Of a stretch of DNA of 47,267 bases, positions 29,570-40,053 are shown in pieces. Made by a program: the position numbers and the translations under genes. The stretch comes from Psychromonas ossibalaenae ATCC BAA-1528. Lineage in GTDB: Bacteria > Pseudomonadota > Gammaproteobacteria > Enterobacterales > Psychromonadaceae. The number at the start of each line of letters is the position of its first letter. Positions within the stretch are counted from its first letter, which is position 1. Below the pieces are notes generated by a model, which was not told the DNA's origin, ran no database searches, and was given only the letters and a program-made list of their open reading frames with translations. Where the stretch lies: assembly GCF_000381745.1 (NCBI RefSeq), contig NZ_KB907004.1, positions 1 to 47,267 on the forward strand, in the 5' to 3' direction.

Positions 29570-29806
29570 TTATCCGCCTTTACGAATCAGGTAACGGTAG
29601 GGTACATTTTCAATATCAGACTCCAGCAGAGTATGGTCCATAAATCGACAAAAACTGGGTATATCACGTGTTGTGGCCGGATCGTCTGCGATGACGGCTA
29701 ACAGCTCACCCGGCTGCATTTTTCTAACTGTTTTTCGAATCATCATAACAGGCTCCGGGCAGCGTAAACCTAACGTATCTAATTCCTGGGTGTTTTCTTC
29801 ACTCAT
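29570..29806 (-). CDS. tusA: Sulfurtransferase TusA
   Basis: This 78-aa TusA/SirA-family protein relays sulfur from IscS to TusBCD for 2-thiouridine modification of tRNA wobble positions. The conserved [20 protein letters not shown] carries the persulfide cysteine C16, and [16 protein letters not shown] and the C-terminal PYRYLIRKG are typical. It converges on the end of galE and is divergent from the small membrane protein gene at 29918. Confidence 0.93.
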   Translation of the reverse strand: MSEENTQELDTLGLRCPEPVMMIRKTVRKMQPGELLAVIADDPATTRDIPSFCRFMDHTLLESDIENVPYRYLIRKGG

Positions 29807-29917
29807 TGTAACTCTCTGCTATATCTAATCTGTTTTAAGTCGTAAATGCTCTAAAGGCGATACTCAAAGCTTACTAGACTTATTTAATATAAAGCGATCA
29901 TATTGCAAGGAGGCCTT

Positions 29918-30091
29918 ATGTTACAAGCTGAACATCGAATTTATATTTATCTTTGTATCGTCATTGCTTTGCTTGTTATTCCTATTCTGCCTTTTGTTTA
30001 TATCACTTCCAGTGCCTGGCCGATGGCATTGTTAATGTCATCTCTGGCATTGTGGATGGAACTAGGTGAACGGAATAAGCCTAGATCTTAA
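29918..30091 (+). CDS. Small membrane protein of unknown function (57 aa)
   Basis: I do not recognise a family. From the ATG at 29918 the product is 57 aa with two hydrophobic segments (about residues 8-26 and 30-45) and a charged tail ([11 protein letters not shown]). A perfect AAGGAGG at 29907-29913 stands 4 bases before this ATG and rules out the in-frame TTG at 29903. A strong bidirectional terminator follows, so it appears to be a genuine single-gene unit. Confidence 0.6.
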   Translation: MLQAEHRIYIYLCIVIALLVIPILPFVYITSSAWPMALLMSSLALWMELGERNKPRS

Positions 30092-30104
30092 CTCTATATA
30101 AAGA

Positions 30105-30141
30105 AAAAAGACTTAAACCTGTAACAGATTTAAGTCTTTTT
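30105..30141. terminator. Bidirectional Rho-independent terminator
   Basis: AAAAAGACTTAAA (30105-30117) is perfectly complementary to TTTAAGTCTTTTT (30129-30141). The A and T tails make it work in both directions, for the small membrane protein gene and for the convergent ppc. Confidence 0.85.
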
Positions 30142-30167
30142 AGCTGTTGCTTATGATTCAGATCTTA

Positions 30168-32804
30168 TTAACCCGTATTACGTAGTCCAGCTGCAATACC
30201 TGCAATTGTCACCATTAATGCCTGATCGATAACCGGACAGATTTCATCACCATTTTTGCGCGAACGGGAAAGAAGCTCTGCCTGCAGCATATTAAGCGGA
30301 TCAACGTAAGGGTTACGCAGCGAAATAGACTCTTTAATCCAAGGCTGTTCCTGCATTAATTTATGCTCTGGAATAGTCTCAAGAACTGTTTCACGCGTTA
30401 ATACTAAATTCTCACGTAAGCGCTCACCTAGCGGCCATAGCTCTTTAGGGACAAGGCGTTCTTCATAAAAACGAGTCAGCTCTTCATCTGCTTTCAAAAA
30501 TACCATTTCAAACATTTCTAAACGTGTATGGAAGAAAGGCCAGTTACAGTACATCTCCTGCAGCAGCTCTTTTTTACCTTCATCTAATAATGTTTTCAGA
30601 GAAGTACCTGCCCCTAACCATGCCGGCAGCATTAAACGGTTCTGGCTCCAGGCAAAGATCCACGGAATTGCACGTAAACTCTCAACACCGCCGTTAGGTT
30701 TACGTTTTGCAGGACGGCTGCCTAGTGCCAGTTTACCTAATTCCAGCTCAGGTGTTACGCTGCGGAAATAAGGAACAAATTCCGGCTCTTCCTGGATGAA
30801 ATGACGGTACTCCTGACAAGACTGCTCAGCAAACTGTTCCATCAAATCACGCCACTCCTGTTTAGGCGCTGGCGGTGGAAGAAGGTTGGCTTCTAAAATA
30901 GCGGCTGTATAAAGGTTTAAGCTTTGCACTGCAACTTTAGGAAGACCGAATTTAAAGCGGATCATTTCACCCTGCTCAGTAACACGCAGTCCGCCTTTAA
31001 GCGATCCAGGAGGCTGTGATAATAATGCCTGGTGAGCCGGAGCACCGCCACGGCCGATTGTGCCGCCGCGTCCGTGGAATAAGACCAGTTTTATATCATT
31101 TACTTCGCTGAGTTTAACCAGGGCTTCCTGCGCAGTATATTGTGCCCAGTTAGCCGCCATTACGCCGGCATCTTTAGCTGAGTCAGAATAACCGATCATG
31201 ACATGCTGCTCGCCATTAATGTAGCCGCGGTACCAGTCAACGGCAAACAGACGCTCTATAACTTCAGCCGCATTATTTAAATCATCTAAAGTTTCAAATA
31301 ATGGGGCAACAGGGATCCGGAAAGGACAGCCTGTTTCTTTTAATAAAAGCTGCACTGATAATACATCGGATGCCTGGCGAGCCATTGAGATGATGTAGAT
31401 GCCTAATGCATCAGGATCTGTTTGTGCAACTACTTTACAAGTATCTAATACTTCTTGAACTTCAGCAGACGGTTCCCAAGATGCGGGAATAAGCGGGCGT
31501 TTACTGTTTAATTCCTGCAGCAGGAATGCCTGTTTATCTGCTTCATTCCAGGCATTGTAATCGCCAAGTCCCAGATAACGGGTTAATTCAGACAGCGCAT
31601 CACCATGGCGCTCACCGTCTTGACGGATATCAAGTTTTACCAGGTTGATACCAAAACAGGCCAGACGGCGCAGGATATCTAAAATCAGTCCGTTTGCAAT
31701 GGAGTGCATACCCATAGCTTTGAGTGACTGATAACATAATTCAAGCGGCTGTTTCAGCTGTTCGGTGCGGGTGATCAGGTCCTGTGCATTACTATGCTGT
31801 CCTTGTAATGTCGCACTCAGTGAAGCCAGTGTTTCTTTTAACTCTTCACGTAATTTACGTAAAACAGCGCGGTACGGTTCATCGGTCTGATCACCTACAA
31901 CTGCACGTAGAGTTGGATCGCAGTTGTCCATCGACAACTCTTTAGTCAGTAGTTCAATATCCCGCAGGTATAAATCTACAGCGACCCAGCGGCTGGTTAA
32001 TAGTACTTCCTGAGTCACTTTTGCGGTAACAAAAGGGTTACCGTCACGGTCGCCGCCCATCCACGAGGTGAATTTAATTGGGGATGCATCAAGTGGAAGT
32101 GATAAGCCTAAGTCATCTTGTAGTTTCTGATCAAGCTCACGAACATATTGCGGAACAGCTTCCCATAAACTGTTCTCAATAACAGCAAAGCCGCCTTTCG
32201 CTTCATCCACCGGAGTTGGGCGTTTTTTACGAATATCATTCGTATGCCAGGCTTGAGTGATTAACTGTTCAAGGCGAACCAGCAGTTGATCTCGCTCTTT
32301 TTCAGATGTATCGCTAATTTCAAGCAGACTTAAACAGTCATTAATGGCGATGTGTTTGTGAATAAGTGTACGACGCGTTACTTCAGTTGGATGAGCTGTA
32401 AGCACCATATCCATCTGTAGTTCATTAACCGCCTGCTGCATTGTTTCTTGAGAAAGATCTGCTTTTTTTAACTTATCAATCAGCTGGTTCATCGGGTCTG
32501 GTGAGCAGACGCCGCTGTCGCAATGCCGGGAAATGCCGTGAAACTGTTCGGCGATATTTGCTAAGTTTAAGAAATGCGTAAATGCACGCGCCACCGGCAG
32601 TAGTTCATCATCGGAAAGATTAGCTAATACTTCAACGAGTGTGCTGCCGTCATCCTGATTACCGGCCCGTGAAGATTTAGATAGTTGACGGATAGATTCT
32701 ATTTTATCCAGAAAATCTTTGCCTAAATGTTCACCAATACTTTTACCTAGTAATTGACCTAATAAACCAACGTTACTACGCAAATTTGCATATTGTTCTG
32801 TCAT
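30168..32804 (-). CDS. ppc: Phosphoenolpyruvate carboxylase
   Basis: This 878-aa cytosolic enzyme carboxylates PEP to oxaloacetate to replenish the TCA cycle. The catalytic histidine H138 lies in [13 protein letters not shown], and [11 protein letters not shown], the glycine-rich [27 protein letters not shown] and the conserved C-terminal AAGLRNTG are present. Length fits the bacterial type. It is adjacent to argE in the same orientation, with 260 bp between them, an arrangement I recall from Vibrio-type genomes. It ends at a shared terminator. Confidence 0.97.
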   Translation of the reverse strand: MTEQYANLRSNVGLLGQLLGKSIGEHLGKDFLDKIESIRQLSKSSRAGNQDDGSTLVEVLANLSDDELLPVARAFTHFLNLANIAEQFHGISRHCDSGVCSPDPMNQLIDKLKKADLSQETMQQAVNELQMDMVLTAHPTEVTRRTLIHKHIAINDCLSLLEISDTSEKERDQLLVRLEQLITQAWHTNDIRKKRPTPVDEAKGGFAVIENSLWEAVPQYVRELDQKLQDDLGLSLPLDASPIKFTSWMGGDRDGNPFVTAKVTQEVLLTSRWVAVDLYLRDIELLTKELSMDNCDPTLRAVVGDQTDEPYRAVLRKLREELKETLASLSATLQGQHSNAQDLITRTEQLKQPLELCYQSLKAMGMHSIANGLILDILRRLACFGINLVKLDIRQDGERHGDALSELTRYLGLGDYNAWNEADKQAFLLQELNSKRPLIPASWEPSAEVQEVLDTCKVVAQTDPDALGIYIISMARQASDVLSVQLLLKETGCPFRIPVAPLFETLDDLNNAAEVIERLFAVDWYRGYINGEQHVMIGYSDSAKDAGVMAANWAQYTAQEALVKLSEVNDIKLVLFHGRGGTIGRGGAPAHQALLSQPPGSLKGGLRVTEQGEMIRFKFGLPKVAVQSLNLYTAAILEANLLPPPAPKQEWRDLMEQFAEQSCQEYRHFIQEEPEFVPYFRSVTPELELGKLALGSRPAKRKPNGGVESLRAIPWIFAWSQNRLMLPAWLGAGTSLKTLLDEGKKELLQEMYCNWPFFHTRLEMFEMVFLKADEELTRFYEERLVPKELWPLGERLRENLVLTRETVLETIPEHKLMQEQPWIKESISLRNPYVDPLNMLQAELLSRSRKNGDEICPVIDQALMVTIAGIAAGLRNTG

Positions 32805-33008
32805 ATAAACCCCATGAATTCTGTAATAAAATTACACTTTAAAAATAAAACTAGTTAAATAACCTACCACAAAAGATTGTATAGTCAATGTACTATCACA
32901 TAAGTTTTGCTTTCATTTGATTTGAAAGGGGGGGCGTGTAATTAAATTACATATTGGTGAGTGGTTGATTTTTTACTGAGCTAAGCTGCGGCCCGCTTTA
33001 TAACTGTT

Positions 33009-33039
33009 AAAGGCTATGAGCATCTCTTTCATAGCCTTT
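33009..33039 (-). terminator. Hairpin downstream of argE, probable terminator
   Basis: AAAGGCTATGA (33009-33019) is perfectly complementary to TCATAGCCTTT (33029-33039), an 11-bp stem with a 9-base loop located 26 bases past the argE stop. On the minus strand the U tract is only three bases, so termination efficiency is uncertain. Confidence 0.55.
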
Positions 33040-33064
33040 ACTGCATGCACAGTGCTCCTAGATA

Positions 33065-34213
33065 TTAAACGGTGCAGTAATGTGTAATTAACTTTTTAAT
33101 CACTTCCTTGGTAGGTTTAACAAAGGACAGATCTAAGTATTCGTTAGGCTGATGAGCCTGGGCGATATGTCCAGGGCCTAATACTATGGTGTCACAGCCT
33201 AGCTCTTGTATAAAAGGTGCTTCAGTACAATAGTTGGCACTTTGCGCCTGATTACCGGTATAGATTTGTGTTTTCTCAATCAGGTCTGAATGCATCGGGC
33301 ATTGATATGAAGGGATAGGCTCATGTAAATGGTATATCTCTAGGCAGTTAGGGTAGCGCTTCTCGATTTCTGTCAATGCATCTTTTAGAGTAATAAACAG
33401 TTCATTGGTGCTGACCCCTGGAATAGGGCGCATATCAATATGCAGGTCACAGCAGCCGCAGATCCGGTTTGGACTGTCACCGCCGCTGATCGCCCCGAAA
33501 TTCAGTGTTGGATAGGGAACCTCGAAATGTTTGTTGGAATATTTATCCTTAAACTGCTGTTGTACTTTTTTTAATTCCCCAATCACTAGGTGCATTATCT
33601 CAATGGCGTTAATGCCTTTATCGGGATCTGAACTGTGCCCGCTTCGTCCGGTAATACGAATTGCTTCAGACATATGACCTTTGTGCATTACCACCGGTAC
33701 CATGCCCGTCGGCTCTCCAATCACTGCATAATCAGGTTTGATACTTTTTTGCGTCGCAATATCCTGTGCACCGGACATCGTTGTTTCTTCATCTGCAGTT
33801 GCTAATATGCGCAGTGGTTTATCTAACTTAGTTAAATCGAGTGTTTTTAATACTTCAATTACAAAAGCAAAAAAGCCTTTCATATCAATAGTACCTAATC
33901 CGTATAGACGATTGTCTTTTTCAGTCACTTTAAACGGGTCGCTTAACCACTTACCTTCATCATAGGGCACGGTATCGGTATGTCCTGCAAGCAGCAGGCC
34001 GCCGTCACCCTGACCTAAACTAGCAATTAAATTATATTTACCCGGAGCACTGCTGACTTCTTTAATTTCACAGTCGAAATCCAGTTCTTCTAACCATGAA
34101 GCCAGCTGGTTAATGACTTGTAAGTTGCTTTGATCCCACGACGGGTCGGTGGAGCTGATTGATGGAATGGCAATTAGATCTTTATATAAGTTGATAAAAT
34201 CAGGTAGTGACAT
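33065..34213 (-). CDS. argE: N-acetylornithine deacetylase ArgE
   Basis: This 382-aa M20-family metallohydrolase removes acetate from N2-acetylornithine to give ornithine, step five of the linear arginine pathway. Metal- and substrate-binding segments [35 protein letters not shown], the EP of VIGEPTGM and the late [13 protein letters not shown] are all there. It pairs functionally with argCBFGH(A), which starts 5.8 kb away on the other strand. Confidence 0.95.
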   Translation of the reverse strand: MSLPDFINLYKDLIAIPSISSTDPSWDQSNLQVINQLASWLEELDFDCEIKEVSSAPGKYNLIASLGQGDGGLLLAGHTDTVPYDEGKWLSDPFKVTEKDNRLYGLGTIDMKGFFAFVIEVLKTLDLTKLDKPLRILATADEETTMSGAQDIATQKSIKPDYAVIGEPTGMVPVVMHKGHMSEAIRITGRSGHSSDPDKGINAIEIMHLVIGELKKVQQQFKDKYSNKHFEVPYPTLNFGAISGGDSPNRICGCCDLHIDMRPIPGVSTNELFITLKDALTEIEKRYPNCLEIYHLHEPIPSYQCPMHSDLIEKTQIYTGNQAQSANYCTEAPFIQELGCDTIVLGPGHIAQAHQPNEYLDLSFVKPTKEVIKKLITHYCTV

Positions 34214-34291
34214 GAGACCCCTTTAATAAGCAAATTAATATTGATAAAAATGATAGTACACTTAATAGCAGGAAAGGGTAGCTGCAATAAG

Positions 34292-34332
34292 AAAAAGCCC
34301 TATGAAGGTGATAACCGCACTTAAGGCTTTTT
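34292..34332 (-). terminator. Probable terminator of the first chemoreceptor gene
   Basis: GGCTTTTT (34325-34332) and AAAAAGCC (34292-34299) are complementary across 25 bases. Read on the minus strand after the stop at 34351 this gives a GGC-ended stem and a CTTTTTC tail. The loop is long, so support is moderate. Confidence 0.45.
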
Positions 34333-34350
34333 TAGGATAGGTGCAGTGCT

Positions 34351-36210
34351 TTATACGGTGAAACTGCTCACTTCTTTACTGAGTTTATTGGCCTGCAGTG
34401 CCAGTTCATCACTCATCTGTTCATTTTGATGAGCAGACTCTCCAGATTTCTCGGCCACATCGCGTATTGATACTACATGGCGGTTAACTTCCGATGCCAC
34501 TACACTTTGCTCCTGAATCGCAGCTGCGATGGTGGTCGTCATATCCATTATATCGACGATATCGCGGTTAATCTCCTCCAGCATCTGTCCTGCCTGGCCT
34601 GCCTGTTCGGCGCTTTCCCTGCCTTCATTGCGGCAGTCCGTCATTAGGCAGACAATACTTTTAGTTCTTGTCTGCAGCGAGCTGATAATGTTTTCAATCT
34701 CCTTGGTAGATGATTGTGTGCGACTTGCCAGAGTACGAACTTCATCAGCAACAACCGCAAAACCGCGTCCTTGTTCACCGGCTCGAGCTGCTTCAATAGC
34801 CGCATTTAATGCCAGTAAATTTGTCTGTTCCGCGATACCACGAATAACATCAAGTACCGTACCGATTGTTTCACTGTCTCTGGCAAGGTCATTTACCACA
34901 TCTTCAGATTCAATTAATTTATCCGACAATAAACGGATCTGCTCAATGGTGGTTTCAACGCCGAGTTTACCTTTTCCTGCATTGAGGTTGGTCTGTTGCG
35001 CTTTATCTGCGGTATCTGTGGTATTGCCGGCAATCTCTTCAATGGTTGCTACCATTTCAGTAACTGCGGTGGCAACCATATCTGTTTCCTGCATTTGTGA
35101 TTCAACACCTAAATTAGCCTGGTGTATATTAGAGGCGAGAATGCCGGTTGCCTGGCTTACATTCGCGGCTGACTGCTTTACTGATAAGATCAGGCTGTGA
35201 AAGTTTGCAATCATGCCGTTAAAGGATTTTGCCATTTCGGCTAATTCATCATTATTTTTAGTGGGAACAACAATGGTTAAATCATTGCTTCGTGCAATTT
35301 CAACCATTGAATTTTTAATATGTGAAATACCGTTCATAATATTACGGCTGACGATTGAGCCGATAACAATAGATAAGATAAGTGCACCGGCAAAAAGGAT
35401 ATAGGTCACTTTGCTGATAGACTGTACATAATCTGTAATTGCCTGGTCTGTACTGCTGACTAGTGTGCCCTGGGTTTCAATTACCTTTGCCGCACTGTCA
35501 AATAATGCTTTACGCAGGCCGCTGTGTGCATCGTAACCTAGTACTTTCTGCTCTTGTGCAAGTGCCTGGAAGGCTTTCTGGTAGTTATTTAGAGAATAGT
35601 TGATGCTTGTTTTTTGGCTAAGGCTTAAACTGCTTGTCTTAATGCCGGCTGCGAATTTTTTGAATAGCCTTTCAAATTTTCTAATGTGCTTGCGGTCATT
35701 CTCCATCAGAAAGTCTTTTTCATAACGGCGTAACTGCAGTGTCTGGCTTAATGCTTCAAAGTCATCAGTGCCTATGACGCGTTCAACCTGACGAACGGCC
35801 GCAGTTAATTTTCCGTATAATCCGTCCCGAGTGTTTAATCCGATACGTTTTTGTGAGTCGACCAGGTTAGAAAAATGCTGACGATACTCGTTAAGAGCTG
35901 CGGATAATACCGGAATTTCTGCCGCAGGAATATTCATCTGTTCAAGAGTCAGGGCAACGCTGTCGAGCTGTTCGGCTAATTGCTGTGCTTCGCTGTTAAA
36001 ATGTTCAACATGTATTACTTTTTTCCGGCTTATAAAGTCCTTTTCATAGTGCCTTAGCTGCAGAATACCTGATTCGATAGCGCCAATATCCTGTGCCAAT
36101 GTGATATCTTTTTTCAAAGAGGATGATGAAAAGTTAAGCAGGAGCAGCATTGTCAGCATAGCGACAATAGAAATAAGGGTGTTCGCAATTAATTTATGTT
36201 TTATCAGCAT
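34351..36210 (-). CDS. Methyl-accepting chemotaxis protein (HBM-type sensor)
   Basis: This 619-aa inner-membrane chemoreceptor has TM1 at about 9-27 and TM2 at about 268-287. The periplasmic region contains two related halves: [10 protein letters not shown] near 50 recurs as [10 protein letters not shown] near 158, and [12 protein letters not shown] near 120 as [12 protein letters not shown] near 221. This is the pattern of a helical bimodular (HBM) ligand-binding domain. A HAMP domain follows (about 288-340) and the signalling tip [20 protein letters not shown] lies near 458-477. No CheR-binding pentapeptide is seen at the C-terminus. The ligand is unknown; characterised HBM sensors bind organic acids or amines. 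Confidence 0.92.
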   Translation of the reverse strand: MLIKHKLIANTLISIVAMLTMLLLLNFSSSSLKKDITLAQDIGAIESGILQLRHYEKDFISRKKVIHVEHFNSEAQQLAEQLDSVALTLEQMNIPAAEIPVLSAALNEYRQHFSNLVDSQKRIGLNTRDGLYGKLTAAVRQVERVIGTDDFEALSQTLQLRRYEKDFLMENDRKHIRKFERLFKKFAAGIKTSSLSLSQKTSINYSLNNYQKAFQALAQEQKVLGYDAHSGLRKALFDSAAKVIETQGTLVSSTDQAITDYVQSISKVTYILFAGALILSIVIGSIVSRNIMNGISHIKNSMVEIARSNDLTIVVPTKNNDELAEMAKSFNGMIANFHSLILSVKQSAANVSQATGILASNIHQANLGVESQMQETDMVATAVTEMVATIEEIAGNTTDTADKAQQTNLNAGKGKLGVETTIEQIRLLSDKLIESEDVVNDLARDSETIGTVLDVIRGIAEQTNLLALNAAIEAARAGEQGRGFAVVADEVRTLASRTQSSTKEIENIISSLQTRTKSIVCLMTDCRNEGRESAEQAGQAGQMLEEINRDIVDIMDMTTTIAAAIQEQSVVASEVNRHVVSIRDVAEKSGESAHQNEQMSDELALQANKLSKEVSSFTV

Positions 36211-36553
36211 GATAATGTACCTAAGTCCTTTATTTACATTAAGAGTGGTGATGTCAATAAATACTCTCTGACACTTTTCAGGCTATAAACTAGCAGAGAA
36301 CAAGAAGCTTGGCGCGAGATTTTAAAAAACAGTTGTGATTATTTGCGGTGCGTAGAAACTATGTGATTATTGTTGTGAGAGGCAGGCAATAATCACAATG
36401 AACAGTTGAATTTTATTTGTTTTTAGTGCAAATAAAGTTTTCGGCAGGTTGACGTATTTACAGTGAAAACGTCGGTTTTATCAATAATAAGGGGATGGCT
36501 GGAATGCCTTAAACTGCTGTGATGCATTTAAGGCATAGCGCGATTCAATAAAG
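36211..36553. other. 343-bp spacer between the two chemoreceptor genes
   Basis: It contains a perfect 10-bp inverted repeat (ATGCCTTAAA 36504-36513 with TTTAAGGCAT 36527-36536) just past the stop of the second receptor gene, without a T tract on the minus strand. The AT-rich end next to 36210 should hold the promoter of the first receptor; I see no sigma-28 consensus there. Confidence 0.4.
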
Positions 36554-38413
36554 TTAAATTGTAAATGTGCTGATTTCTTTAGTTAATACCGTTGCCTGTT
36601 GTGATAACTCTTCGCTCATTTGTTCATTTTGGGATGCAGAGTCACTGGCTGCCTCCGCTACGTCGCGGATGGATACAACGTGGCGGTTAACTTCTGATGC
36701 CACTGCACTCTGTTCTTGAATCGCAGTCGCGATGGCATTGGTCATGTCCATAATACTGACTACATCATTATTAATCTCTTCCAGCATTTGTCCCGCTTCC
36801 CCTGCCTGAACGGCACTTTCCTGCCCTTCATTACGGCACTCGGTCATTAGCTGCACTATGTTGGTGGTCCTGCTTTGTAATGAACTAATAATGTTTTCAA
36901 TCTCTTTGGTGGACTCCTGGGTGCGGCTGGCAAGTGTTCTTACCTCATCGGCAACGACGGCAAACCCTCTACCCTGTTCGCCAGCCCGGGCTGCTTCAAT
37001 GGCTGCGTTAAGTGCCAGTAAATTGGTCTGTTCAGCAATACCGCGAATAACGTCAAGTACGGTACCTATGGTAACGCTGTCCTCTGCAAGTTTATTCACA
37101 ACCGATTCTGATTCGCTTAATTTGTCAGACAGCACACCAATCTGAGCTATGGTGGCATCAACACCAACCTTGCCTTTACCGGCATTTGTATTGGTCTGTT
37201 GTGCTTTATCGGCCGTATCTGTGGTATTGCTGGCAATCTCTTCAATGGTGGAAACCATTTCTGTCACTGCCGTGGCAACCATATCAGTTTCCTGCATCTG
37301 CGAGTCAACGCCTTCATTGGCCTGGATAATATTTTGCGCCAGTGTATCCGTTGCCTGATTGACACTGCCGACAGACTGATTAACGGAGATGATCAAATGC
37401 TGAAAATTAGAAATCATATGATTGAAGGCGTTTGCCATAACGGCTAATTCATCATTTGTTTTCGAGTTGACGCTGATGGTTAAATTATTGGTATCAGCCA
37501 CTTCCTGCATAGAGTCTTTAATCAGTGTAATTGCACTTAAAATACTTCGCCCGAGAAACCAGCCGATGATTGTGGATAGGATTAGTGCAATGCTAAAAAC
37601 GGCATAGGTTAGTTTATTAATAGAGCTTACATATTCAACAACCGCTTCATTGGTTTTACTGACCAGGCTGTTTAATACAGCATCAACTTGATGAACACTT
37701 GCACGCATTTTTTTCTGCAGTCCTTCATTGGAATTGTAGCCTAATATTTTCTGCTCTTTGACCAGGGCTAAAAATGCATTTTGATAAACTTCTAGTGCGT
37801 TATTAATGATTGTTTTTTGTGTGTCGGGTAAATAACCGCGGCGAATGACATTTTTTAATTTTTTAAAGTTACCTTGAAATTTAGTGACGTACTTGTCATC
37901 AATGCGGAGCATATAATCTTTTTCATTGCGTCTTAGGGTGAGCATCAGGCTTAATGCCTGAAAATCATCTTCGCCGATGGCCTGTTCAGCGCTGTGTACT
38001 GCCTGCCTTAACCTCCCGTAAAAACCGCTTTTAGGATCAAAGCCGATACGTTTTTGGGTATCAACCACATTCGTAAAGTGGGTCTGATATTCGCCTAGAA
38101 TATTGTGCAGCTTTAAGGCTTCTGCATTAGAAATACCCAGAGCAGTTAAGTTATTTGTTAAGTGGCTGAGCTCATCGTTTAAAACGGCAATACCTTCATT
38201 AAAACGATCTAAATATTTACTGTCTTTACGGGCTAAAAAATCTTTTTCATGCCGCCGCAGCTGCAGTGTATTAGATTCGATTTTACCGATACCTTGTGCG
38301 AGAGTAATGTCTTTCTGTAGTGAAGAAGACGAGTAGTTGATCAGCAGTAACATGACCAGCATGCTTAATATGGAGACTGTAACGTTAATAATTAACTTGT
38401 GTTTAATAAGCAT
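36554..38413 (-). CDS. Methyl-accepting chemotaxis protein (HBM-type sensor), paralogue
   Basis: From the ATG at 38413 ([16 protein letters not shown]) the product is 619 aa, exactly the length of its neighbour, whose start [16 protein letters not shown] it matches; an upstream in-frame start at 38473 would add 20 unconserved residues. The domain order is the same: TM1, HBM-like double helical bundle, TM2 (near 270-288), HAMP and a signalling domain almost identical to the paralogue's. The periplasmic halves differ considerably, suggesting different ligands after tandem duplication. A sigma-28-like promoter lies about 50 bases upstream. Confidence 0.92.
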   Translation of the reverse strand: MLIKHKLIINVTVSILSMLVMLLLINYSSSSLQKDITLAQGIGKIESNTLQLRRHEKDFLARKDSKYLDRFNEGIAVLNDELSHLTNNLTALGISNAEALKLHNILGEYQTHFTNVVDTQKRIGFDPKSGFYGRLRQAVHSAEQAIGEDDFQALSLMLTLRRNEKDYMLRIDDKYVTKFQGNFKKLKNVIRRGYLPDTQKTIINNALEVYQNAFLALVKEQKILGYNSNEGLQKKMRASVHQVDAVLNSLVSKTNEAVVEYVSSINKLTYAVFSIALILSTIIGWFLGRSILSAITLIKDSMQEVADTNNLTISVNSKTNDELAVMANAFNHMISNFQHLIISVNQSVGSVNQATDTLAQNIIQANEGVDSQMQETDMVATAVTEMVSTIEEIASNTTDTADKAQQTNTNAGKGKVGVDATIAQIGVLSDKLSESESVVNKLAEDSVTIGTVLDVIRGIAEQTNLLALNAAIEAARAGEQGRGFAVVADEVRTLASRTQESTKEIENIISSLQSRTTNIVQLMTECRNEGQESAVQAGEAGQMLEEINNDVVSIMDMTNAIATAIQEQSAVASEVNRHVVSIRDVAEAASDSASQNEQMSEELSQQATVLTKEISTFTI

Positions 38414-38463
38414 CTGTTTCGTCCTTGCGGTTATAAACAAGTAAAAAGACTTTACATTCCGTC

Positions 38464-38489
38464 TTATCGTCAAGTGTATGAAGCAATTA
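38464..38489 (-). promoter_or_regulatory. Possible sigma-28 (FliA) promoter for the second chemoreceptor
   Basis: On the minus strand TAAT (38489-38486), 14 bases, then GACGATAA (38471-38464) resembles TAAA-N15-GCCGATAA, the motility sigma-factor consensus. Seven of the eight -10 bases match. It sits about 50 bases from the chosen start. Confidence 0.4.
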
Positions 38490-38765
38490 GCGGGGGAGCC
38501 AGCATCGGTCTAACAAAAAGATGTCAAATTATAGGGCGTGATATGCTTGAGTTAAGCGCCGGAAGATGAATTTACAAGCGTATTCTACAGTGCAGATATG
38601 ATCTGCTCACATTTCTAAAAGCTTGTCAGGTAAGGTTAATTAAAAATGCTGATATTCAATATGGAATGATTCATACTCACTTATCAACAACATCAGAATG
38701 GTGCTGAAATTCTTAATGCTGAACGACTTAATGATTAAAGTTAGGCTGGTTGAGTTAATGCAGGA
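38490..38765. other. Divergent intergenic region between the chemoreceptor and the HD-GYP gene
   Basis: About 276 bases with no recognisable gene. It should contain the promoter of the rightward HD-GYP gene; no convincing -35/-10 pair was identified. Confidence 0.35.
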
Positions 38766-39821
38766 ATGGAATTAAATGGAATGATTGATTTAGAAGATAT
38801 AATCACTAAGCAAAGGATCTTAGTCGTGGATGACTGTCCTGAAAATATTCAGGTGCTGGATGAAATTTTAGAGCCTTATTATCAGGTTGATATTGCACAT
38901 AATTGTTCGCAGGCACTTAAAAATGCATGTGCAGCAGATAAACCCGATATGATTTTATTGAAAACCAGCCTGCCTGATATCGATGGTTATAGGATCTGCA
39001 GGCAGCTTAAAAGCATGCCGGAGACATCGCAAATTCCTGTTATTTTTGTCAGCACGACAAGAAATGTGGAAGATGAAAGACAGGGTTTTTCATTGGGTGC
39101 CGTTGACTACATTACTACACCTTTAAGCCTGCCGATTGTTTTAGCTCGTGTGAGCGCGCACCTGAAACTCGCAGATCAAAAGTCACATTTAATGACTCTG
39201 GTGAAAGAAAGAAGCAGTGCGTTAAGTCATACTCGTATGGAAATTCTGCAGACCCTAGGCCGGGCTGCTGAATTTAAAGATAATGAGACGGGCATGCATG
39301 TTATCCGTATCAGCTGGTACAGCCGTTTTCTGGCCAAACGCTTCACAGGAAATAATGCCTGGTCGGAACTGCTTTTTAATGCTGCTCCTATGCATGATAT
39401 TGGAAAAATTGCTATTCCCGATAAAGTATTATTAAAGCCCGGCAGGTTAGATAAGTATGAATGGGAGGTAATGAAAAAACATGTTGATTTCGGGGTGCAG
39501 ATTCTTGGTGATCATGAATCTGATTTACTACAGATGGCGGTAGAAGTGATCCAGAATCATCATGAAAAGTGGGATGGAACAGGTTATCCGGCCGGGCTAA
39601 GTGGTGAAAATATCCCGCTAAGTGCACGTATTGTCGCAATTGCTGATGTGTTTGATGCACTGACTAGTGAACGGCCCCATAAAAAAGCCTGGTCCATTGA
39701 AAAAAGCATCGCATTGATTGAAAGTGAATCGGGAAAGCATTTTGATCCGCAGCTGGTGCCTTTGTTTGTGGCCTGTTTACCTAAAGTGCGGCAGATAAAA
39801 GAGCAGTACCAAGATGAATGA
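38766..39821 (+). CDS. HD-GYP domain regulator with degenerate receiver domain
   Basis: This 351-aa protein has an N-terminal CheY-like receiver (about 15-135) and a C-terminal HD-GYP domain (about 155-345). HD-GYP domains hydrolyse cyclic di-GMP, and the catalytic H210/D211 in MHDIGKIAIPDK, HHEKWDGTGYP (265-275) and DVFDALT are intact. The receiver keeps the acidic pair D22/D23, but the phosphoacceptor position is lysine (K66 in MILLKTSLPDIDGY) and the conserved late lysine is threonine (T118 in YITTP). Phosphorylation by the standard route is therefore unlikely. The start may be 38766 or the in-frame ATG at 38781. Overall layout is RpfG-like. It stands beside two chemoreceptors. Confidence 0.9.
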   Translation: MELNGMIDLEDIITKQRILVVDDCPENIQVLDEILEPYYQVDIAHNCSQALKNACAADKPDMILLKTSLPDIDGYRICRQLKSMPETSQIPVIFVSTTRNVEDERQGFSLGAVDYITTPLSLPIVLARVSAHLKLADQKSHLMTLVKERSSALSHTRMEILQTLGRAAEFKDNETGMHVIRISWYSRFLAKRFTGNNAWSELLFNAAPMHDIGKIAIPDKVLLKPGRLDKYEWEVMKKHVDFGVQILGDHESDLLQMAVEVIQNHHEKWDGTGYPAGLSGENIPLSARIVAIADVFDALTSERPHKKAWSIEKSIALIESESGKHFDPQLVPLFVACLPKVRQIKEQYQDE

Positions 39822-39901
39822 CAGTTTCCTTAAAATGATTCGCTAGTAATAAGCGCATTATTTAATCACAAATGGATGCCATTGCTGTATTTTTCAGCTC
39901 A

Positions 39902-40024
39902 AATGAAAAAAGTTTGAAATAGTTATGCACTAATCTTGCATAAAAACCCACTCAAAGATAAAGTGGTGTCCTAAGCATTAATCTCTCTCTTTAGCGGCTG
40001 TTATTGAGAGCATAATCATTCTAT
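39902..40024 (+). promoter_or_regulatory. Candidate argC promoter and degenerate ARG boxes
   Basis: Stretches at 39902-39919, 39924-39941 (TATGCA...TGCAT, imperfect dyad) and 40007-40024 each resemble the 18-bp ArgR box with about five mismatches. A TTGAAA at 39914-39919 could be a -35 element, with CATAAA at 39939-39944 a poor -10. ArgR control of argC is established in relatives; the exact sites here are a guess. Confidence 0.3.
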
Positions 40025-40053
40025 TAGACTATTAATCGAAACAGGAACTTCTT

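Noticed and set aside
29903..30091. TTG start at 29903 for the small membrane protein
   Set aside because: The perfect AAGGAGG at 29907-29913 would lie inside the coding sequence; the ATG at 29918 is correctly placed for it.
34214..34260. ARG box upstream of argE
   Set aside because: A TTGATAAAAATGATA-like stretch is present but matches the 18-bp ArgR consensus too poorly to list.
34529..35200. 223-aa open frame on the + strand opposite the first chemoreceptor
   Set aside because: It lies antisense to a well-supported chemoreceptor signalling domain and is serine/valine-rich as expected from reversed coding composition. A similar antisense frame occurs opposite the paralogue.
36504..36536. 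Perfect 10-bp inverted repeat after the second chemoreceptor gene as a terminator
   Set aside because: No T tract follows on the minus strand, so it is reported only as an inverted repeat inside the spacer.
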